A stretch of DNA of 5,049 nucleotides from Synechococcus sp. HW_metabat.54 (GTDB lineage: Bacteria; Cyanobacteriota; Cyanobacteriia; PCC-6307; Cyanobiaceae): NCBI GenBank assembly GCA_018623675.1, contig JAAZVJ010000093.1, positions 1 through 5,049 on the forward strand, in the 5' to 3' direction. Of the stretch, positions 1 through 5,049 are shown one piece after another; within the stretch, counting starts at the first letter, position 1, and each line of letters begins with the position of its first letter. A program made the translations under genes and the position numbers. The notes beneath the pieces are model-generated. The model did no database searches. It was not told the origin of the DNA and worked only from the letters and a program-made list of their open reading frames with translations.

Positions 1-18
1 TGAGCAAATTAGCCAACA

Positions 19-417
19 TCAAGAACTACCCCTTGGACGTTGGCGACGTGGTCTTGCTGGTGAGGGCAAGCCCAACGGCAGGAGCTCCATCCCATCCAGC
101 CGTTCTCTCAACGGCTCGAGTTCCTCAAAGCCAACCCAGTGAATGCAATCCACTGGACAGGTGTCGATCGCTTCCTGAATGCAATCGCTGCTGTCACCAT
201 CCTGGCGAATCGCCCTGGAACGGCCCAAGTTCGGCTCGATCGCGAACGTGTTGGAAGCGACGTGGGCGCAATACCGGCATCCGATGCAAACAGCTTCGTC
301 AACCCAAACGGCCTTTTCTCTGAGCTCACCACCCAAGACCGGTTCACGACCGGTGCGTTGTTCCTGTTGGTCGCCTGAGGCCCGATAGGCCGCGGAGGGA
401 TCAAACGCAAGGGCCAC
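19..417 (-). CDS. Single-cluster [4Fe-4S] ferredoxin (Fed7-like)
   Basis: This 132-residue protein should be a soluble electron carrier holding one [4Fe-4S] cluster. The motif CIGCRYC gives C44, C47 and C50, and the usual fourth ligand is C87 in TCPVDC. Two further cysteines, C79 and C91, are not needed for one cluster. The N-terminal 40 residues are not ferredoxin fold, and the tail (about 113-132) is rich in proline, arginine and serine. The GTG start at 417 is the only start codon between the body and the in-frame ycf35 stop; no clear Shine-Dalgarno sequence precedes it. It lies 18 bases after ycf35, so co-transcription is very likely. The pairing recalls Synechocystis sll0662 (Fed7, reported to act under photooxidative stress) beside sll0661 (ycf35); that match is from memory, not a search. 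The fold is certain; the partner protein is unknown. Confidence 0.9.
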   Translation of the reverse strand: MALAFDPSAAYRASGDQQEQRTGREPVLGGELREKAVWVDEAVCIGCRYCAHVASNTFAIEPNLGRSRAIRQDGDSSDCIQEAIDTCPVDCIHWVGFEELEPLRERLDGMELLPLGLPSPARPRRQRPRGSS

Positions 418-435
418 AAAAACGTCAGCCGAAGA

Positions 436-828
436 TCAGGCGTCCCAACGGGTCACCACAAGCTCAATGGAGCCATCCTGACAATCGCGCTGTTCAGCCA
501 CTTCAAAGCCCTCATCGGCACTGGCTGCCAACACCGTATTCAGGGCATAACGCTGGGTGAGCTTGGCGAGGAAGCGCTCAATTGGCACCTGCTGACGCCA
601 CAGATCGAGATCCGTAACCAATTCGTAGGCCCCCGTCTCGGCATTCCAACGGAAGCCGAGGTCTCCCCCCTCGTCCATTGGAACAGCAAGTTCAGCCTCA
701 ACGGTTTGGCCGCGGTAGCCCCGAACCTGGCGGGCACCTTCCTCAGGGGAATACCCAAGATCTTTAAGAGCGGCAACCAGGGGTTCGCGTTGACGCAGCT
801 CGGTCTTGACAGTGCTGAAGTGGGACAT
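436..828 (-). CDS. ycf35: Ycf35 family protein (DUF1257)
   Basis: This 130-residue protein matches Ycf35, a family conserved in cyanobacteria and encoded in some algal plastids, whose function is not established. Family signatures are visible in order: MSHFSTVKT at 1-9, RGYRGQ at 36-41, LGFRWN at 57-62, YELVTDLDLW at 68-77 and FLAKLTQRYALNTVL at 86-100. No signal peptide or membrane segment is seen, so it should be soluble. The length is normal for the family. The ATG at 828 shares one base with the DUF2997 stop (TGATG), which suggests translational coupling, and the ferredoxin gene follows after 18 bases. The three genes probably act together, perhaps with the ferredoxin supplying electrons or sensing redox state; this is inference only. 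Confidence 0.93.
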   Translation of the reverse strand: MSHFSTVKTELRQREPLVAALKDLGYSPEEGARQVRGYRGQTVEAELAVPMDEGGDLGFRWNAETGAYELVTDLDLWRQQVPIERFLAKLTQRYALNTVLAASADEGFEVAEQRDCQDGSIELVVTRWDA

Positions 829-1031
829 CAGAGATGCTCAACGGACAGGGGCTGGGACTGTTCAGTCCGGTTGGTGTAGGCCTCAGATGTGGCCTCTCGC
901 CGTTCGACAGAGCCCAGAGAAGACTCCAGTCGTTCAGTGAGTCCCAGGCAGGCATCTCCCTCAATCCCTTCCACCCGTTCTTCGACGCGACCGTCGGGGC
1001 GGATTCGGAAGCGGAGTGTGCGCTGGGGCAT
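828..1031 (-). CDS. DUF2997 family small protein
   Basis: This 67-residue protein is assigned to DUF2997 from its conserved opening, MPQRTLRFRIRPDGRVEERV, followed by VEGIEGDACLGLT and an ERRE segment near 43-46. The function of the family is unknown. It is highly charged and has no membrane segment. The ATG at 1031 is preferred over a TTG three codons upstream (1040) because family members begin MPQ-like and because a GAGGTG sequence lies just before the ATG. It is the first gene of the DUF2997-ycf35-ferredoxin unit, and its TGA overlaps the ycf35 ATG by one base. DUF2997 and DUF1257 genes commonly neighbour each other, so a shared complex or step is a reasonable inference. Confidence 0.85.
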   Translation of the reverse strand: MPQRTLRFRIRPDGRVEERVEGIEGDACLGLTERLESSLGSVERREATSEAYTNRTEQSQPLSVEHL

Positions 1032-1032
1032 G

Positions 1033-1038
1033 CACCTC
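1033..1038 (-). promoter_or_regulatory. Probable ribosome binding site for DUF2997
   Basis: On the minus strand GAGGTG ends one base before the ATG at 1031 and matches part of the anti-Shine-Dalgarno complement (AGGAGGTGAT). The spacing is shorter than ideal. It helps favour the ATG at 1031 over the TTG at 1040, because that TTG would put this element inside the coding region. Confidence 0.4.
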
Positions 1039-1081
1039 AACCATGTGTTGAGAGATGCTAGGCAACACCAAGCTGATCTGA

Positions 1082-1104
1082 GGCGGGGCTGTTACAGCTC
1101 CGCC
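1082..1104. repeat. 10-bp inverted repeat between HEAT gene and DUF2997
   Basis: Two 10-base arms (1082-1091 and 1095-1104) flank a 3-base loop. Nine pairs are Watson-Crick. The remaining pair is G-T as plus-strand RNA but A-C as minus-strand RNA. The repeat lies 19 bases after the stop of the HEAT gene and about 50 bases before the DUF2997 start, where a terminator or processing site would be expected. No run of T follows on either strand, so it is not a classical intrinsic terminator; it may protect a 3' end, cause pausing or mark an RNase site. It is the only obvious boundary between the two groups of genes. Confidence 0.55.
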
Positions 1105-1123
1105 ACACAGGCCGCGTTCGAGC

Positions 1124-1933
1124 TCAGCTCAGAAAGCCCTCATCAATCAAAGCCTGCAAGCGCTCAAGGATCTCAGGATTTTCCAATTGTTCAAGAGCAA
1201 CCCGCGCTTCATCACGCACGGAGGACTCAGCGTCATGCATCAGGGCATTGACCAAGGCTTCGACCACTTCCGTACGGCGCGGCTCCACAAGCTGATCAAT
1301 CAATTGCGCAAGAGCCCAGATGCAGTTGCTACGCACAACGGGCTCACTATCAATGGCCAAACTCAGCAAGAGCTGTCCTGCCGCGAGATCGGCTTTCGCC
1401 GTTGTTTTGCCTCCTGCTTCAGCCAGAGAAACAGAAGCCCAGAGACGAACGGCCGCGATGTCGGTTTGAAGAGCTTTGACCAGCGGCGTTAAGACAGGCC
1501 CATCGGAGTGGTTCCCCAAACTCCAGGCCACCGCCTTCCGCACATAACCATTGGAATCGGCTTGCAGCAAATTCAGGAGTGGTTCAACCGCAACCGGAGA
1601 TGGATTGCGACCCAGGGCATAGACCGCACTCATGCGCACAATCGGGCACGACTCCTGGAGCAGAGGAAGCAGGAGCGGGACGGCTCGAGGGTCGCGATGC
1701 TCACAGAACACCCTCAGGCCTTGCAATCTGTTTTCCGGCCCGCTCTGCAACAACTGCAGTCCGGCATCGCAATCACGGGCAGCCTTCAGCGTTTCGTCGA
1801 CCTCTTGATCACAGTCGATCTCATCAAGCGGATCACTGAGCTGCTCTGCTGCAAGCTCTTTCTCGAGCACGTCGGGATCGATAGCCAAGTTGGCCAGCCC
1901 CTGGTCTCCAAGCTGGTTTTCACGATCGCTCAT
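1124..1933 (-). CDS. HEAT-repeat protein, IaiH-like
   Basis: This 269-residue soluble protein has an acidic N-terminal region (about 1-50) followed by five or six helical HEAT repeats, at roughly 66-83, 84-110, 113-141, 147-172, 183-210 and 222-250. The most distinctive stretches are CPIVRMSAVYALGRNPSP (96-113), NGYVRKAVAWSLGN (128-141) and TDIAAVRLWA (157-166). HEAT repeats form a curved solenoid used to bind partner proteins. The pattern resembles Synechocystis IaiH (slr1098), described as a HEAT protein that complexes with the Fe-S protein IscA; this is remembered similarity, so no symbol is assigned. Phycobilin lyases (CpcE/F type) and NblB also carry such repeats and are the main alternative. 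The ATG at 1933 has no Shine-Dalgarno sequence upstream. The gene starts 34 bases after the small membrane ORF and probably ends its unit at the inverted repeat. Confidence 0.85.
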   Translation of the reverse strand: MSDRENQLGDQGLANLAIDPDVLEKELAAEQLSDPLDEIDCDQEVDETLKAARDCDAGLQLLQSGPENRLQGLRVFCEHRDPRAVPLLLPLLQESCPIVRMSAVYALGRNPSPVAVEPLLNLLQADSNGYVRKAVAWSLGNHSDGPVLTPLVKALQTDIAAVRLWASVSLAEAGGKTTAKADLAAGQLLLSLAIDSEPVVRSNCIWALAQLIDQLVEPRRTEVVEALVNALMHDAESSVRDEARVALEQLENPEILERLQALIDEGFLS

Positions 1934-1967
1934 GTTGATGATCGTAGGTCCATCAGCGCTCGGCGGA

Positions 1968-2093
1968 TCAGCCCATTGGAGCAGGCGCCAACATGTCCCC
2001 TGGGAGCCAGATCCTGGCGCTCACCGCCACAAGCGCCAAGGCAAACATCAGCACGATCAGAGCGGGGAGCAGGGTCGAGCGGAAAAACTGCAC
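1968..2093 (-). CDS. Small single-span membrane protein, start uncertain
   Basis: I do not recognise this gene by name. From the only standard in-frame start, GTG at 2093, it encodes 41 residues: MQFFRSTLLPAL, then a hydrophobic stretch to about residue 24, then ARIWLPGDMLAPAPMG. One membrane helix (about 7-26) is predicted by eye. The frame stays open for 14 codons upstream of the GTG, back to a TGA at 2136-2138, and those codons read like protein (GQAPEWDERFEDV), so the true start may be further upstream, non-standard, or altered. An ATG at 2131 is in another frame and gives only a 24-residue peptide. It fills the gap between the symporter stop and the HEAT gene on the same strand, so it is likely part of the same operon. 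Function unknown. Confidence 0.55.
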   Translation of the reverse strand: MQFFRSTLLPALIVLMFALALVAVSARIWLPGDMLAPAPMG

Positions 2094-2143
2094 GTCTTCA
2101 AATCTTTCATCCCATTCTGGAGCCTGCCCATGCCGTCAGTGGG

Positions 2144-3910
2144 TCAACTTGCGCGGAGCCGGAAGCCATAGCTGCGCAACAAGGGCAACCCACACACCAC
2201 CACCAGTGCCAGTGCCAGCCAACCGGTTAGGGACTGATGCAACAAGAAAGCACCTGAACCAAGCAGGCCTCCGAAGAGCACCGCACTGCTGAGAAGAAAG
2301 CGCTGGATCATTCCTCCGAGGGAATCCACCGTCTGGACGGCAAAGCGCTCGCGCCAGCGGCGCCAACCAGGCCCAGGCGGTTGAACCTGACGCACGAAGC
2401 GCTCGATCACCTCAGGAGATTCCGGCGGCGTGCAAAGCATCACCCCAAGCCACACCACCGCCGTGATGCCTGTGGTCACCATGAGGCGAACGCCGTAATC
2501 AGGAATCACCAGCAACGGCACCACTGACGTGCACAAACCCACCACAAACCCACACACCATGGCGGCCAATTCAGCAGCAGCATTGATCCGCCACCAGAAC
2601 CAACGCAGCACCAACACAACGCCAGGGCCTGTGCCGATGGCGATCACGAGGCGGAACACAGTGCCAATGCTGTCGCTGATTAAAGCCGTGATCACACCCA
2701 GCACTAACAGCAAGACGCTGGTGAGTTGTCCCACCAACAACAACTCCCTCTGACTGGCCTTCGGACTGATGAAGCGCTGATAGAGATCGTGGGTGAGGTA
2801 GCTGGCTCCCCAGTTCACAGAGGTACTCACCGTGCTCATGAATGCCGCCACGAGGGACACCACCACCAAACCCAGCACCACTGGAGGGAGTAAATCCACA
2901 GCAAGCTTGGGGTAACTGAGTTCCCAGTTCGTTTCAGCGGGAAGCAGAACAAGCCCCGCCAGAGCCACCAGCACCCACAGCCAGCTTCGAATCAAATAAT
3001 TGACCACGAGAAACACCCAACCCGCCAACTGAGCCTGGCGTTCATCGCGGGTAGCCAGCATGCGCTGAATGAATTCACCACCCCCATCACTGCGGCGAAA
3101 ACTCCACCACTGCACACTCAGGTAAGCCAAGAACGTGGCGGCACTGATCCCGGCCCCCCCGATCCAATCAACGCCGCCCTCGTTCCAACGCCAAGGCACG
3201 AGGGAAAGAACTTCGGGACGCCCCAGATCACTGAGCTGGGAGAGCAGCGCATCCATGCCACCGGCAGCGTGAACTGCCGCCCAGGCCACGGCCACCGCCC
3301 CCAGCAGAGCGAGCACCAACTGCACAAAATCGGTGATCACCACAGCCCAAAGACCTCCGGCCACGGTGTAAGCGAGCACCAATACAGCCACAACGGCCAG
3401 CAAGACCACCGTGTCGGGAATCCCCCCGAGAGCCGTCATCGGCTGGTTCGACACGATGCCCAAGGCTTCCACCACCTTGCGCATCGCCAGGAAGGCATAG
3501 CCAATGCCGATGCAGTTCACCGGCAATGCCAGCAGAAACGCCTTCGTGCCCCGCAACCAGGCAGCGGGCGCACCTCCATAACGCAACTCAGTGAAGGCCG
3601 CATCCGTCAGCACGCCACTGCGGCGCCACAAAGGAGCAAACACCACAGCCATGGCGACATGGGCGAGACCAAAACTCCACCACTCCCAGTTACCCGCAAG
3701 ACCGCGGGTTCCAACCAACCCGGCAACATACAAAGGGGTATCGATCGAGAAGGTGGTGGCCGCCATCGAGGCACCCGCCAACCAGCCATTGAGACTGCGC
3801 CCGGCAACGAAATAATCGTCTTCACTGCGATTCCGCCGTGCCAACCAGAGCCCCAGCACCAATGTGCCAAGCATGTAGAGCACAAGAATCAGCCAGTCGA
3901 CGCCAGTCAT
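2144..3910 (-). CDS. Sodium:solute symporter (SSS family), substrate unknown
   Basis: This 588-residue inner-membrane transporter belongs to the sodium/solute symporter family (LeuT fold), which uses the sodium gradient to import organic solutes. About 15 membrane helices can be drawn. Family marks include DYFVAGRSL (32-40), the following helix with AGASMAATTFSIDTPLYVAG (45-64), and the TM8 signature AAFMSTVSTSVN (355-366) leading into THDLYQ (373-378). By alignment from memory with vSGLT, A356, S359 and T360 would line the Na2 sodium site. Beyond the usual core there is a hydrophilic linker (about 495-535) and two extra hydrophobic segments (about 537-580). The ATG at 3910 follows rlmN by 28 bases, with a GGGAGA element and a small hairpin in between. 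Nothing nearby names the substrate; sugar, amino acid, compatible solute and carboxylate are all possible. Confidence 0.9.
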   Translation of the reverse strand: MTGVDWLILVLYMLGTLVLGLWLARRNRSEDDYFVAGRSLNGWLAGASMAATTFSIDTPLYVAGLVGTRGLAGNWEWWSFGLAHVAMAVVFAPLWRRSGVLTDAAFTELRYGGAPAAWLRGTKAFLLALPVNCIGIGYAFLAMRKVVEALGIVSNQPMTALGGIPDTVVLLAVVAVLVLAYTVAGGLWAVVITDFVQLVLALLGAVAVAWAAVHAAGGMDALLSQLSDLGRPEVLSLVPWRWNEGGVDWIGGAGISAATFLAYLSVQWWSFRRSDGGGEFIQRMLATRDERQAQLAGWVFLVVNYLIRSWLWVLVALAGLVLLPAETNWELSYPKLAVDLLPPVVLGLVVVSLVAAFMSTVSTSVNWGASYLTHDLYQRFISPKASQRELLLVGQLTSVLLLVLGVITALISDSIGTVFRLVIAIGTGPGVVLVLRWFWWRINAAAELAAMVCGFVVGLCTSVVPLLVIPDYGVRLMVTTGITAVVWLGVMLCTPPESPEVIERFVRQVQPPGPGWRRWRERFAVQTVDSLGGMIQRFLLSSAVLFGGLLGSGAFLLHQSLTGWLALALVVVCGLPLLRSYGFRLRAS

Positions 3911-3938
3911 GGCCCATCGCAGATGGGCGCAGTCTCCC
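3911..3938 (-). promoter_or_regulatory. Shine-Dalgarno-like site and hairpin before symporter
   Basis: The rlmN-symporter gap holds GGGAGA (3938-3933), then a perfect 6-bp inverted repeat (GCCCAT, 3928-3923, with ATGGGC, 3917-3912, loop of 5), then the ATG one base later. In linear distance GGGAGA is 22 bases from the ATG, too far to work well. If the hairpin forms, the effective spacing drops to about 5 bases. The sequence is direct observation; a role in translation is inference. Confidence 0.35.
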
Positions 3939-4991
3939 TTAGAAACCAGGTTCTGGCTTGTTTTGTCGCCGCAATTGACCGCAAGCAGCGTTCTGATCTA
4001 ATCCACGACTGGCTCGGAGGCTGACGGCAACGCCGCGTCGCTCCAGCACGCGACGGAAACCGGCAATCCGCTCTTGAGAGGGACGCTGGAACTCTTCTTC
4101 TTCGATCGGGTTGTAGGCAATCAAATTCACATGGCTTTGAAAGCCGCCGACTCGATCAGCCAATTCCTCGGCATGGGAGGGATGGTCGTTGAGTCCTCCC
4201 AAAAGGATGTATTCGAAACTCACACGCCGACCGGTAATCGCCAAGTAATGGCGACAGTCGTCGAGAAGCTCGTCGTAGGGATAGGCGTGAGCGGTGGGAA
4301 TCAACTCTTCCCGTAACTGCTGATTGGGAGCATGCAGGCTGACCGCCAGGGTGAACTGGGCACGACCGAGGCGTTCCATCGCCAGTTCAGCAAGCTTGGG
4401 AAGGGTGCGGGGCACGCCCACCGTGCTCACCGTGATGCGACGTTGACCGATGCCGAGGTCATCGTTGAAGCATCGAATCGCCTCCAAAACCGACTCAATG
4501 TTGAGGAGTGGCTCCCCCATGCCCATGAACACCACGTGGGATGGGCGACGATCCATCACCTCGCGGATGCTGAGCACCTGATCGACAATTTCATGGGTGG
4601 CGAGAGAGCGTTGCAGCCCCCCCTTGCCAGTGGCGCAGAAACGGCAGGCCATGGGGCATCCCACCTGACTGGAGACGCACACCGTGAGGCGTTGATCGGT
4701 GGGGATACCAACCGTTTCGATGGTTTCGGCATCCTCGGTGCCAAGAAGCAGCTTGGTGGTGGCATCGCTCGCAACGGAGCGCAACTGCTCTTGCAACCGG
4801 CCCACCACCACACCCTGCTCCTGCAGAGCCGCACGCCAGGCCTTGGGCAAAACCGTGATGCCGCTTAAATCTCGAGCACCTTTGGCGTACAACCAGTCGT
4901 GGAGCTGACGCCCCCGAAAGGCCGACTGCCCTTGGGCAACGGCCCATTGCTCGAGATCGGCGGCACTGCGCCCGAGCAGTGCAGTGCTCAC
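3939..4991 (-). CDS. rlmN: 23S rRNA (A2503-C2) / tRNA (A37-C2) methyltransferase RlmN
   Basis: This 350-residue cytoplasmic radical-SAM enzyme methylates C2 of adenine 2503 in 23S rRNA and, in characterised homologues, A37 of some tRNAs, which tunes decoding accuracy. The cluster ligands are C112, C116 and C119 in [13 protein letters not shown]337 in [10 protein letters not shown] matches the cysteine that forms the methylated intermediate (C355 in E. coli). C105 matches E. coli C118, and E92 falls where E. coli E105 lies. GMGEP (157-161) is the SAM-binding glycine motif. Length is normal and no key residue is missing. The start is GTG at 4991, overlapping the TGA of the upstream hli gene by four bases (GTGA); no other start and no Shine-Dalgarno sequence is close by, so translational coupling to hli is likely. 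The TAA lies 28 bases before the symporter ATG. Confidence 0.97.
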   Translation of the reverse strand: MSTALLGRSAADLEQWAVAQGQSAFRGRQLHDWLYAKGARDLSGITVLPKAWRAALQEQGVVVGRLQEQLRSVASDATTKLLLGTEDAETIETVGIPTDQRLTVCVSSQVGCPMACRFCATGKGGLQRSLATHEIVDQVLSIREVMDRRPSHVVFMGMGEPLLNIESVLEAIRCFNDDLGIGQRRITVSTVGVPRTLPKLAELAMERLGRAQFTLAVSLHAPNQQLREELIPTAHAYPYDELLDDCRHYLAITGRRVSFEYILLGGLNDHPSHAEELADRVGGFQSHVNLIAYNPIEEEEFQRPSQERIAGFRRVLERRGVAVSLRASRGLDQNAACGQLRRQNKPEPGF

Positions 4992-5049
4992 CAGGAGATC
5001 ACACCGTGACCGAGTTTGTACTCGAGAACAAGCAGGGCAATGAAGCCCA
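4988..5049 (-). CDS. hli: High-light-inducible protein (Hlip), C-terminal end only
   Basis: The frame entering from the window edge reads [19 protein letters not shown] and then TGA. This is the characteristic end of a one-helix high-light-inducible protein: the second half of its chlorophyll-binding-like membrane helix (normally following NGRLAMI) and the short GHG-type tail. Hlips are small thylakoid proteins related to light-harvesting antenna proteins; they bind chlorophyll and carotenoid, associate with photosystem assembly and dissipate excess energy. Only 19 residues are visible, so the diagnostic E-x-x-N-G-R motif cannot be checked. The stop overlaps the rlmN start, which makes this the upstream gene of the same transcript. 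The start and promoter are outside the window. Confidence 0.82.
   Translation of the reverse strand, partial: GFIALLVLEYKLGHGVISW

Noticed and set aside
1..18. Possible end of a plus-strand gene (TGA at 1-3) or a terminator after the ferredoxin.
   Set aside because: Eighteen bases are too few to show a coding frame, and no hairpin or T-run is visible.
1055..1060. TAGCAT on the minus strand as a possible -10 box for the DUF2997 operon.
   Set aside because: Four of six bases match the consensus, but no -35 box lies at proper spacing and the extended -10 bases are misplaced; a promoter probably exists in this gap but cannot be located by eye.
1124..1933. HEAT protein as a phycobilin lyase (CpcE/CpcF type).
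   Set aside because: No phycobiliprotein genes are near, and the conserved stretches fit the IaiH pattern better; kept only as the alternative.
1922..1945. ACGATC / GATCGT inverted repeat (6 bp, 12-base loop) around the HEAT gene start codon.
   Set aside because: Short arms with a long loop are expected by chance; noted only because the gene lacks a Shine-Dalgarno sequence.
2199..2220. Short CAC/CAG-like tandem runs in the symporter.
   Set aside because: They encode the Leu/Ala/Val-rich membrane helix near the C-terminus and reflect its codon use rather than a separate repeat.
1508..2230. Plus-strand open frame of 240 codons.
   Set aside because: It lies antisense to the HEAT gene, the small ORF and the symporter end, shows no recognisable domain, and its composition (rich in R, Q, H, S) is typical of a shadow in G+C-rich DNA.
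3269..4024. Plus-strand open frame of 251 codons.
   Set aside because: Antisense to the symporter and the rlmN end; rich in H, Q, R and P with no domain or hydrophobic core.
4332..4868. Plus-strand open frame of 178 codons.
   Set aside because: Antisense to the catalytic core of rlmN, which is unmistakably coding on the other strand; the frame has no recognisable motif.

Overview
The window looks like a marine picocyanobacterium, most likely Synechococcus or a close Cyanobium-type relative. Three things point there. The base composition is G+C-rich (high fifties percent by eye, not computed). A high-light-inducible (Hlip) protein end sits directly against rlmN. The other end carries a Ycf35 gene with a DUF2997 gene and a bacterial-type ferredoxin, families typical of cyanobacteria; Ycf35 is also encoded in some algal plastids. 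No tRNA, rRNA, CRISPR, insertion sequence or phage gene is visible.

Every supported gene lies on the minus strand, so transcription runs from high to low coordinates. In that order they are: the C-terminal end of an hli gene (4988-5049, cut by the window edge); rlmN (3939-4991), whose GTG start overlaps the hli stop by four bases; a 588-residue sodium/solute symporter of unknown substrate (2144-3910); a tiny membrane-protein reading frame missed by ordinary ORF length cut-offs (1968-2093, start uncertain); a HEAT-repeat protein resembling IaiH (1124-1933); a 92-base gap with a strong inverted repeat (1082-1104); DUF2997 (828-1031); ycf35/DUF1257 (436-828, start overlapping the DUF2997 stop by one base); and a one-cluster ferredoxin (19-417) only 18 bases after ycf35 and in the same frame.

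The tight packing suggests two transcription units: hli-rlmN-symporter-small protein-HEAT, then DUF2997-ycf35-ferredoxin, divided by the inverted repeat. A loose iron-sulphur theme links several members: RlmN is a radical-SAM [4Fe-4S] enzyme, IaiH was described as a partner of the Fe-S protein IscA, and the last operon ends in a [4Fe-4S] ferredoxin. The least understood part is the DUF2997/Ycf35/ferredoxin cassette, which is conserved but has no settled function. The only intergenic stretch over 50 bases is the 92-base gap; no stretch over 300 bases lacks a gene.
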